Below the pieces are notes generated by a model that was given only the letters and a program-made list of their open reading frames with translations, did not search any database and was not told the origin of the DNA. A stretch of DNA of 40,142 nt from Elusimicrobia bacterium CG_4_9_14_3_um_filter_62_55. GTDB taxonomy: Bacteria > Elusimicrobiota > Elusimicrobia > UBA1565. A program made the translations under genes and the position numbers. Shown here piece by piece: positions 13,901 through 25,900 of the stretch. The stretch is from assembly GCA_002790095.1 (NCBI GenBank), contig PFUL01000153.1:1-40142 (forward strand). Direction: 5' to 3'. Position 1 is the first letter of the stretch, and the number at the start of each line of letters is the position of its first letter.

Positions 13901-16900
13901 ATCGACGGCAACGACGACACCGTCTGCGACGCCGGCGAGACCTGCGCGTGGACCTTCGACACTTCCGGCGTCGCGTGGGACAACAAGTCGACCTTTACGG
14001 TGATCGCGGCCGGCGTCGACCAGGCGGGCAACCAGGAAGCCCAGCATTTGGTGAAGGACATCGAGTTCAACCTGGAGACCCCGGAAGCGGTCGTCGTGAT
14101 GACGCAGCCGGGGTCCCCGGACGATCTGAACTACAAGTCGAACACGTCGTCGATCCTGACCCTCCAGGGCACCGGCTCGAACATGCGCACCGTCGGCGGG
14201 CACGGCGTCCAGATCCAGGTCAAGCGTCTGAGGGAGCCGACGAGCTACTGGTACGATCCGGACGCGAAGTGGGTGAACGATCCGTCGACCTACACGCCGG
14301 TGAACGTCGTGGACGGCGGACCGCAGACCTGGAGCAAGAGTCTCGCGGCGCCGTACACGGTCAACAACTCGTCGTACCTGATTACGGTCACGCCGATCAA
14401 CGCCGCCGCCCAGCCGGGCCCCGTGTACACGCGCCGGGTTATCGTCGACAACACCGCTCCGGTCGGCCAGATCACCCAGCCCCCGACGGCGTCCTGCGCC
14501 GGCGCCGACGCGTGCTTGAACTCCTTGCCGGCCCTCATCGGCACCGCGACGGACCCGAACACGCCGAAGCCGCCGACGGTCGCGATCGGGAACATCAAGT
14601 TCAACTTCAAGGACAATTCCACCGGGGATTATTGGGACCCGGCGGCCGGTTCGTTCCAGGCGCTGTTTAAGGAGTTCGGCGCCGGGGCGTTCAGCTCCGC
14701 GGGCAACCCGCCGACCTTCACCTTCAGCTCGACGACCTTGATCGGGCCGGCGTTGCTGGACGGCATCGACTATACGCTTACCGCGCACGCGTCGGATAAA
14801 GCGGGCAACGACGACGCCTCGATGGCCGAGTACACCTTTGTGTTCGACACCAGCCCGCCGACGGGCTATCTCGTCCAGCCTTCCTCGGGCTTGGTTTACT
14901 TGAACCTGTCCCAAATCTCCGGGACCTCGTTGGACCCCACGGGCGTGTTCGGCGTGGCCAAATCCGATTTGAACCGGGTCGAGGTCGAGATCCGCGACGA
15001 GGTGTTCGGGAGCTGTTGGTCGGACGCGACCGGATCCTTCCTCGGCTGTCCGAAGTTCAATGCCGCGACGGGGCTCAACCCCTGGACCTACTCGCATCCG
15101 AATCTTTCCGGAGCGCTGACCAGCGGAAAATCGTACGTGATCACCGCACGGGGCGTCGACAACGCCGGCAACACGCAAGGGCTGTTCGCGGTTCCCGCCT
15201 CGTCGAAGACGATCAAGGTCGACAACGGCGCGCCCCAGGTGGTGATCACGAAGCCGGTGGAGGGGCAGGCGTATCGCGACATCGATTTAGCGGGCGGCGC
15301 CGCGCTGCTGGGTACCGCCTCGGATCCGGAAAGCGGATTGTATCCGGATTCCGACGCCCTGGAGCGCATCGAGATCGTGATTTCCTACCTGTTCGCGGGC
15401 GACACCTATTACTACACCGGCGTGATTCAGCCCGGAGGCACAAAGTTCTCCTCGGACACGACGGAAACCGCCGAATGGTTCGCGGACTTCTCGGGGAGCA
15501 CCGATTCGTGGCGCTTCTTCTTTGACGCCGTGGACTGGGTCTCCGACAAGGTCTACCGGATCAAAACGCGCGGCTTGGACAAGGCGCGCGACGCCAACGA
15601 AAGCATCGTCGGAAATTTGACCTCCGTGTTCACGCCGACGGTCAACGAGGTCGAGTTCATCGTCGACCGGACGAAGCCGACGAGCGAGATCACGAGCGTC
15701 GGCAACGGGGAGTTCATTCAGAATCTCGATGTGATCGCGGGAACCGCGAACGCGGATTTGGCCGGGCCGTCCCAGTATTTCCTGCGGGTGACGACCGGGA
15801 CCGCGCCGAATCAGGCGTACTGGAACGGAACCGCGTGGTCGCTCACACCGACCGACCTCCCCGTGGACGTCCCCGGGTCCCCCGGCCAGGTGAACTGGCA
15901 GTATCCGGGCACCTTGCTCGGTCAGAACGCCCCGACGGTTATCGAGAACGATGGAACGCTGTACGGCATCTCGCTTCAGGTGCGCGACCGCGCGGGCAAC
16001 CTTTCGGCCGCCGCGACGACCTTCGTGACGCTGGACCGCATCGGTCCGAGTGTTTCGATCACGACGCCGATGGCGGCCCCGTACGACAACTATTCAACGG
16101 TTCGCCCGCTGGCGCAGCTCCGCGGCGGCGCGTCCGACCTGCCGGCCGGCGTGCAGCGCGTCGAGGTCCAGCTCGAAAACATCAATGACGGGTCCTTCTG
16201 GCAGGTCGGCACCTCGAACTGGGTCGTGGGTGTTTCAAGCTACGCGATCGCGACCGACACCAACCCGTGGACGACGAACGCGGCGGCCTGGGAGGACAAC
16301 AAAACCTACCGAGTTTACGTGCGCGCGTTCGATTTTGCCGGCAACCAGTCGGGGTCGACGATTCAACGCGATTTCGTCTATGATGTCAACAAGCCCTCGA
16401 GCACGATCGCGGTCCCGAACCAGGCCTTCTACCCCGCGGGCCAGCCGGCGGTCCTTCAGGGAACGGCTCGTGACTGGGTGAATCTGCCGGGTTCCGAGAC
16501 AGATTCCGGCCTGCTGCGCGTCGAACTGCAGGTGCAAAACGAAGCGGGGGATTTCTGGAACGGCGCCGTGTTCAATCCCGCGGTCACTTGGCGCACGGTG
16601 TCGACGAACACCTTGGTGCCGGCCGACTGGCTGTACCCGCCGTCGAACCCTCCCGGAGAGTCGATCCCCGGCTGGCAGCACGGGATCGACTATACCGTGC
16701 GCCTGCGCGCGATCGATGAGGCGCTCAACATCGAGTTCCCGGAGCAGACGTTTACCTTCACCTACGACGCGGAAGCGCCGACGACGACGGTCAGCGCGCC
16801 CTACGACGCCCAATACGTCGTCGCGTTCTCCTCGGTCTCCGGGCCGTTCGACGAGCCGATTCCGCCGACCGAGTCGGGGGTCGCGTTGATTCAGGTCGCG

Positions 16901-19900
16901 ATTCAGGAGCCGTTGGGAAACTTCTGGGACGGCTCGGCCTTCAACTCCTACGCCGCCGGGACTTCGTGGCGCGCGGCCGCGGTTCACCAGACGAGTTGGA
17001 GCTTCGTCGACGCGAATCTTTCCGCGTTCTTCGCCGGCATCTCCGACCCGAAGACCTACACCTTCTACCTGCGCGGCGTCGACGCGGCCGGCAACCAGAA
17101 TCGGGGAACCGGCGTCGCTCCGGTCGGCGGGGGCAGCGATGTTCAGGTCGATTTCTTCCCACCGGTGTCGGAAACGACCTACCCGGTGACCGGGGGCTTC
17201 TATCAAGGAGGACTGACGCCGATCCGCGGCACCGCCGACGACCAATCGCTCAATCCGACTCCCGGCGCCGGGATATTGGAAATCAAGCTGAAGGCGATCC
17301 GGCTCAATAACGCGGGAGTCGCCAGGTACTGGAACGGTTCCGCCTTCGCCGATTTGACGGACCCCGGCTTCAACCTTCCGACGACGCCCATCGGGGCGGC
17401 CCAGTCCATCGTCAACTTCCAGAGCGAAGCGCAGTCCTTGGGCGAGGCGGCCTTCGCCGACGGCTACGAATACCGCGTCGTGACGCGTGCGAAAGACCTC
17501 CTGGCGAACACCGAGGTCTCGGTGACGACGGTGTCGTTTATCGTCGACAAGTCGACGCCGGTGGCGAACTTCACCGGCGTGAGCAACGGGGTCGTCTATG
17601 TCAGCACCAACGGCCTGCAGATCACCACGGGCACCTTCGCGGAAACCTTCGCGGGCGGGAATGTCGTTTCGAGCGTCAGCGTGGTCGATGTGCAGATTGA
17701 GGACATCTCCGCGGGGCCGCACTCCATCCCGGGCGGCAACGCTTACTGGGACGGAGAGAACTGGACCGCGGCCGCGGTGTCTTCACGAGCGACAATCACC
17801 TCGACGTGGACCTTCAGCGGCATGCCGGCCGATTGGACCCACGGCGATTCCTGCGGCCTGATTACGACCTGCGCCGACGGCCGCGAGTACTTGCTGCGCG
17901 TGCGCGCGGTCGACAATGCCGGAAACCGCGGATCGTTTCCGTCGTCGGGGCAGACCGACCAGGTCCGCGTCGTTGTCGACGTTCAGGAACCGGTCGCGGC
18001 GATCACGGTTCCCGCCGTTCCCGACGGCGATCTCGTGACGAGCCTTCTTACGATCTCCGGAACGGCCGCCGATGTCGTCGTGAACGCCTCGTCCTCGGGA
18101 ATCAGCGCGGTGGACGTCAGCATCGAGGGGGACACCGGTCCTGGAGGCTGTCACCTCAACTTGCATTGGTGGGAGGGCGGGGGGTCCTGGGGGCCGGTCG
18201 GTCCCGTTTGGAATCCCGCCGTCTATAATCAGTCGCTGGACCAATGGACCTTCACCTCGACGAACCTCGACTCAAATCTGGGTGTGGACTGCTTTTACAT
18301 CGTGACCGTCCGCGCGACCGACAAAGTCGGCACGCGACAGACGAAATTCCAAGGCGCGGGCGAGATCGCGCGCTTTCGCTGGCGCTTCCGCCCTCCGCCG
18401 GCCGTCACGACGATCAGCGCGCCGCTCAACGATCAGTACAACGATTTGACGCTGTTCAACGGAAGCGCGAACAACGAGACCGTGAAGGTGGAGGTGCAGG
18501 TCAAGCGTCAGGACACAGGAGAGTGCTGGGGGGGAGATTCCGGGTTGGGCAGCGGCGGCTGGGTCGATTGTCTCGTCGACGTTTCGACCGCGGTGCGCAC
18601 CGTCTACCCGAGCCTCAACCTGTGGACCTATCCGGGCGGCGGGGACGTGATCCCGCCGGCGGTCAACAACACGACCTTCACGCTTTCGATTCGCGGCTAC
18701 AACGTCGCGGGGATTCCGGAGGTCGCCGCGCCCAACTTCGCGACGGCGGTCAATTACCAGGTGGATCGTTCCTCGCCGCTCAGCACGATCGGCTTTCCCA
18801 ACAACGGCGCGTTCCTCTCGACGCCCCCGACCCTGACGGGCTCGGTCGTCGATCCGACGATCGGACAGGTATCGGCCGGAATCAAAGATCCCGCCGGCGC
18901 GGAAATTCGCCTTCAGCGCTCCGACGGAAAATACTGGAACGAGCTTCTCGGCAACTGGTTCGGCGCGCCGGTGTTTTCGACTGCGGTCTACAACGGCGGG
19001 GCCGACGAATGGGCGTTTACCGCGGCGGTCTCCTCGATGGTCTGGTCCAACGGCGAGAGCTACACGCTCGACGTCCGCGGCATCGACCAGGCGATCGGGG
19101 CCGCCTCCGGGAACACCGAACTTCCCAGCGGGACGGTCAACTTCATCTACGACACCCAGGTCCCGACCGCGACGATCACCTCGCTGTTTGCGGGCAGCAC
19201 CTATACGGCCATCGCCGTCTCCGGAACCTTTGTGGAAGCGGGTCCCGGGCAGATTCAGGACGTTCTGTTGGTGATCAAGGATCACGGGACGAACGGCGCC
19301 CCGTTCGTGCGGTACGCGAACGGAACCACCTGGGGCGACCAGTTGATCCCGACGACGACGGTTTTGACCGGGAATGATTGGGAACTGCTGAACCTGCCGA
19401 CTTTCGAAGACCGGCATTTCTATACCGTGTACGCGGAGGCGCGCGACAAGGCGGGCAACCAGCAGAACCAAACCCAGTACGCGCTGAACAACTCGTCGGT
19501 CTCCTTCTACCTGGACCTGTCGACGCCGATCATCACGATGACCAATCCCCCGTCCGACGGCTTTTCGACGAATCTGCGCTTTAATTTGGCGGGCAAGGTC
19601 ATCGACCCGAACGCGGGCTTCAACGCCGGGGTTTCCAGCGAACTCAACGTGAAGGTGCTGATCAAGTACGTCGAGGCCGGGACGACCTACTATTACGACA
19701 AGAGCACCTTCACCTCGGTTTGCGCGCTGTGCAATGAGACCGACGCCTGGTTCGAACCGCGGTCGATCGGCTGGACGCAATTGGGCCCGTCGTCGGGGTC
19801 CTGGGTGTACGACCAAGGAAACCTTCAGACGAAATGGGTGTCCGGCAAGCAGTATGTGATCGGCGTGCGGGCGCTCGATGACGCCGTCCCCTCGCCCAAC

Positions 19901-22900
19901 GAGGCGCCGTCCCAGCCGCTTCTGTTCAGCAACTTCCGCTTCGACGAGGTGCTGCCGTCCGCAGGGATCACTTCGCCGCTCGACCATACGCCGCGAAAGG
20001 CGCTGGCTTCGATCGCCGGTACGGCGGCCGACGATTTCGCCGGCATCAGCAGCGTGAAGCTGGTCATCAGCCATGTCGCGGCCGGAACGACCTACTACTG
20101 GAACGACGGCGTGGTGCCTTCGACCTTCACGACGGCCTACGATGACGTTCCGGCGGTGCTGGGCTCTCCCGGCGCGACGAATACCGGCTGGACCTTCGAC
20201 TCCTCGGTGATCCCTCAGCTCAACGACGGCTCGACCCTCGGCCACGAATTCCGGATCTACGCCTTCTCAGGCGACGACGCCGGCAACGTGGAGGTGGCGG
20301 GTTCGACGACGTCGATCTACATCGACAACACGCCGCCGGTGCCGCTTTGGTCGCGGCCGCCGAGCGCGGCGGTCAACCAGGCGGGGCGCAAATACTACAG
20401 TCCCGCCGAAACGGTCGGCAGTCAGAACTTCGGAAACCCGGTGGACCCGATGGGGGGCAGCGCCTCGGATACGCCGTACCCGGCGGGCTATCCGACCGCG
20501 CGTCCGAGCGCCGTCGAGGTTCGGATAAAGCGGAGCTTCGACGGGCTGTACTGGGACGGAACGAATTGGGTGGCGCCGAACACGACCTGGGTGACGATGT
20601 CCGGAACGACGACCTGGTCGTGGACGACCCCCCCGGCGGTCTCGACGCCGACGGCGTGGAACGACAATCAGAAGATGACCGTCGACGTCCGCGCGTTCGA
20701 CGTGGTCGGGAACACCTCTTCGATCGTGACCGAGGACTTCAACTGGGATTCCGTCCGGCCGATTCCCTACATTGGGATTCCGAATCAGGCTTATGTCGCC
20801 GCGATTCCCTCCTTAGTCGGCACGGCGAACGACCCGCTCGACGGATCCGAGGGCAGCGGCTCGGATTCCGGAACGGAAATCGTCGAGATCGCGGTGCGGC
20901 GCAACGTCGGCCTGCCGCGCTGGTGGGACGGCGGGGACTTCACCGTCCTTGACGTCGATCACGCCGTCGACGGCTCGGGCTGGTTCGGCGCCGCCGTCGG
21001 GGTCGAGCTGTCGACGGCGAATTGGACCTACGACAGCACGACGATCGAGTCGCAGCTGGTCTCGGGCGAGGAGTATTCTCTCAACGCGCGGGCGAAGGAT
21101 TACGCCAAGAACGTGAGCGACCCGGTCAGCACCTTCACCTTCGTCTACGACCCCGATCCGCCGAGCGTGCGCATCAACGAGCCTCCGGCGCAGACGGGGC
21201 TGACGATCTCGCATTTGAGCAGCCTCACCGGAACCGCGCAGGACAACGTGCTGCTCGACCGGGTGCAGGTGCGCATCTACAGCGCGCAGTTCGCGCTGTT
21301 CTGGGCGCCCGGAGACTACTCGATTCCGGAGGCGATCCGCTACTCGCTCTCGGACACCGATGCGGGCGCGTGGTTCAACGCGAGCGGGCTCGCCAATTGG
21401 ACGACCGGGCCGTTCGGTCCGGACTTCTTCACCAACGGCCAGAGCTACTCGATCCACTCGCGCTCGGTGGACAAGGCGGGCAATGTCTCGCAGATTTCGG
21501 CGTCGACCTTCGGATTCACCACGGAGCTTCCGGAAACCTTCATCGTCCATCCGAGCAGTCCGGCCCTGTCGGTGCTGCCGACGATCAGCGGTACCGGCGT
21601 CGACTTCCAGGCGAACATCACGACGATCAGCGTCGCGATCGGGCGTTTGACCGGCGGATCCACCGCCTGGTGGAACGGCGCCGCGTTCCAGGCGCAAAAC
21701 GATCCGGTGTGGAATTTCGTCGAGAAATGCGACGCGCAGAACTGCAACTGGCAGTACGCGGGTCTGACCGAGCCGTTCCTGACGCCGGGCCTGCGCTATC
21801 ATGTCGTCAGCATTTCGACGAACCAGGCCGGCAATGTCGAGGAATTGGGCTTGGGCAATGTCGATACCGGCCGCGATTTCACCTTCGTTTGGGATAAACT
21901 GGCCCCGGATTCCGACATCACCGTGCCGCTCGACGGGCAGGTGTTGTCTTCGATCGCACAGCTCGCGGGGACGGCCGGCGATCAGGATCCGGGGGGCGGC
22001 ATCCCGGGCGTGTCGAGCATGACCGTTTCCATCCAAGAGATCTGGCCGAACGTCGGCGCGTATTGGGACGGCGGCAGCACCTTTACGCTTACCGCAGAAG
22101 CGTTCTGGCCGGTCGACACTTTGACGCCGACCGGAGGCAACCAGTACACCTGGTCGATCGCGGGCGGCCTGCCGGTCTTTAAGGACGACACGACCTACCG
22201 GGTGCGGGTGAAGGCGGCGGACGGGGCTTTGCCGACGCCGAACCAGCAGGCGATCGCCTCGCAGATCGATTTCAGTTTCGAGACTTCGGAATCGTCGGTG
22301 GCGGTGGTCTTCCCGGCGCTGTTGAACGACTATAACACGGTCGCGGCGATCTCGGGAACCGCGTCCGACACCTTCGGGGTGCGGGTCGCGTCGATCTCGA
22401 TCCGCGAGAAAACCGGCGCCTATTGGGACGGTTCGACCTACACCTTGCTGAGCCCGCAGTACTACACCGTGGGCTTGACCGATACCGGGGACGGACAGAA
22501 CTTCACCTGGAGCTTCTCTTCGAATACCTTCAACTTCCAGGATAACTTCCGCTATGTGATCAGCGTCAAGTCCGAGGGCGCCAGCTCCGTCGTCTATCAG
22601 GGCAACGACACGGAATTCATCTTCGACACCACCGAACCGACGGCCGATCTGACCCGGCCGGCTCGCGCGGTGAACCCGCTCAACGCGAACTCGGTCGGCT
22701 TCTTCCTTAACCAGTTGGCCGTGGTGTCCGGAACGGCCGAGGACTCCGAGGGCGCCAAGATCAACGCGGCGAGAACCAATTTCGTGGAGGTGCGCGTCCA
22801 GGACACGACGAACCCGCCGTTTAGGTTCTGGGACGGGGCGACGGGCTTCAACGCGGACAGCCCCTTCTGGATCCAGACCACTTTGGACACGATCCCCGAC

Positions 22901-25900
22901 CCCGACGAGTTCAGCAAGTCGGCGCAGCTTCCCACGCCCGACAAGATGACGACGGGGACCGTCTACGAGATCCAATCGCGCGCAACGGACAACGCGGCGA
23001 ACGTTCAATCGACGCTGAAGACCGGGACGACCTTTACCTTCGACGCGGTGCCGCCGACGATCGCGATTCTGGGGCCCGACAACGACATCGCGGTGAGTTC
23101 GGATCCGTTCAAATACTGCGGTCCGCTCAAATGCGGCGGCTTGGCGCAAAGCACCGGGACCGCGAGCGACAACTTCAACGTCCGCAGCGTCGAATACCGG
23201 ATCGCGAAGCAGAACGGGGAATACTGGAACAACGGGACGAACCTGTTCCAGGCGGGCTCGGTTTGGATCGTCTCCGACGACTCGGCGACCGTCTCGGGCG
23301 CCTTCTCGTGGGTCGCGTCGACTTTGCCGGCGTTCAGCGCCTTCGGCAATCAGCGCTACCGCATCGAGTCGCGCGCCACCGACGCCGCGGGCAACGTGCT
23401 CGTCTATTCGACCGCGACCTTCGTCTGGGACGACGTGCAGCCGATTTCCGTATCGACCTCGATCGTCCACTATTCGACCATCAGCACGCTCGGGGCGATT
23501 TACGGAACTGCGACCGACGGAAACGCGCCGCAGATCGGCGGGAAGATCGCGCCGCAGATCAGCGTGGTCAATTTCCGCATCCAGCGGGTCTCGGATTCCC
23601 AGTGCTGGGACTGGCTGGGCAACTTCGGTGATTCGACCTGCGGGTTCGCCCAGCCGGTCAATGTCGCCGGCGCGGCTCCGGCCTATGAATGGAACATCAG
23701 CACGGTGGAGAACCTCCCGGCGGATTCGAATCTTCTCACCGGATCGAGCTATACGATCAACGTCCAGGCGATCGACAAGGCGAACAACTTCGAAGTGAAC
23801 ATCTCGACGGTGCTGTTTACCTTCGACAACACGCCGCCGGTGACGAGCGTCGGAACCCCGGCGGCCGGGGGCTTCTACCGGCCGACCGATCTCGGCGCCC
23901 TCGGCGGCACGGCGTTGGACTCCCCCGCCGGCCCGGCGGGGGTGACCTACAACATGCGCGATACGGTCACCGGGCAATGGTTCGACGCGGTCGGCTCGAC
24001 CTTCAGCTTCAACGCCGAACCGCTTCCGTCGCCGGCGACCTTGATCGGCAACGCGTGGTCCAAGAGCATCGGCGTGCCGTTGACGACCTTCATCGACGGC
24101 CACGCCTACGAGCTTCGCATGATCGGCGAGGACGCGGTGGGCAACCGCGAGTCGCTGGCGAAGGCGATGACGACCTTCATCGTCGACAACAGCACGCCGA
24201 ACGCCGGCGTCGGAACGAACTCGATCAACGGCGACGGCGAAACGGAGTTCGATACCGTCGGCTTGGTCGGCAAGGCGCAGGACCGTACCCCGATCGGGCT
24301 GCCGGGCGAGGCGCTGACCCAGTCCTCGATCGCGCTCCCGACCGATGTTCTCTTCACGATTCGCCAGACGGATTCCTTCCTGAAGACGGTGCCTGCGCCC
24401 GGCGATTTGTTCTGGAACGGATCCGCGTTCGTCCCGGACGACAGCACGAACGTGATCTGCACGGCGCCCGGAGTTCCCGCGAACTGCCGCTGGAACACCG
24501 CGACCACTTACGACCCGGTGACCTACGATTGGACTTACACGGGTTTGGGCGCCGGCGGCACGCCGTGGCCGCGCGGTAAGATTTACTTCGTCCGCGTCCG
24601 CGCGCGCGACCGGGCGAAAAACCTAACCCCCCCGACCGATCCCGGCATCCCGACCTACAAGTTCAAGGTCGCGGCGCCGGCCGAGAGTTTCCGCGTCGAA
24701 GTGCTCGATCCTGATCCGTTTACCGCCAACGACCCGTTCAGCGTGCGGGTGACGGCGCTCGACGACTTGGGCGTCACCGCGGCCGACTACGCGGGCACGA
24801 TCAAGTTCCTCTCGCTGGACGCCTCTGCGCCGGAATCCAACGACGGAGTCACCTTCCCCTCGGACTACACCTTCCAAGCGGCCGACAACGGCGCGCGCGA
24901 TTTCACGGTGCGTCTGCGCATGTCGGGTACCCGCTCCATCCGCGTCGAGCAGGTGGACAACGCCGCGATCTCCGGTTCGACGGGCAATATCTCGGTGACG
25001 CCCGCTCCGGTGGACCGGATGCTGCTCACTTTGCCGGGCCAGACCTACCGTCCCGGAACAACGACCGGACGGCAGGGAACGGTGCAGGTCAGCACGGCGG
25101 GAGCGGCCTTCTTCGCGACGCTGCGCGTCACGGACGAATATTTCAACGTCATCACCGCCAGCGCGCCGGGCGGGGTTGCGATCACCCATGACGATCCGAA
25201 CGCCGCGCCGCTTTCGGCGGGCGCGTGGGGGAGCGGCGTGATGTCGGTGCCGGTGATCCTCCAGTCCAAGCGCGGGGCCGCGGCCGTTCCGGGAACGACG
25301 CCCGAGACGACGATTTCGATTTCCGGCGCCGGGACGCTGGGGACCTGGAATTCCCAGTCGATCGCCGTCCAGGCGAACGCGAACTCGGTCACCAAGAACG
25401 TCCTCCTGCGGCTCCCGGGAGAAACACTGGATCCCGGCGCTTCGACCGGAAAGACGGGGGCGATTCCGACCGAGCAGGAAGCCGGCTCGACCTTTACGGC
25501 GACCGCGTACGCGAGCGACGAATTCTTCAACCCGTATGAACCGTGGCAGAACCAGCAGCCGCAGGTGTGGCTGGAGGCGCAGACGCCGTACGCCGACGGG
25601 TTCGGATCCACGAAGACGCTGACGACGGGGTCGACCTCGTTCGATCTCGTTTTCCGCGAGGCGTCGACGACCACCTTCATCACCGCGAAGACGAACACCT
25701 CTCCGTTCGTGCAGAATTCGACGATGACCTCGATCAGTCCCGCCCGGCAGCTATCCGGCGCGTGGTCGCTGCAGCTTTTGGTCCCGGGACTTGACGAGGA
25801 TCCCGGTTCGACGCTCGGGTATACCGGAATTCCGGATACACTGACCGCCGGCGCCTCGTTCTTCGTCGCGGTGAATCTGGTCGACGTCTACAACAACGTG

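Noticed and set aside
20813-24103. A 1,096-codon open frame on the minus strand, and similar long minus-strand and off-phase frames across the window
   Set aside because: They mirror a high-GC coding strand, give low-complexity Arg/Gly/Asp/Ala-rich translations with no domain pattern, and lie wholly inside the convincing plus-strand gene.
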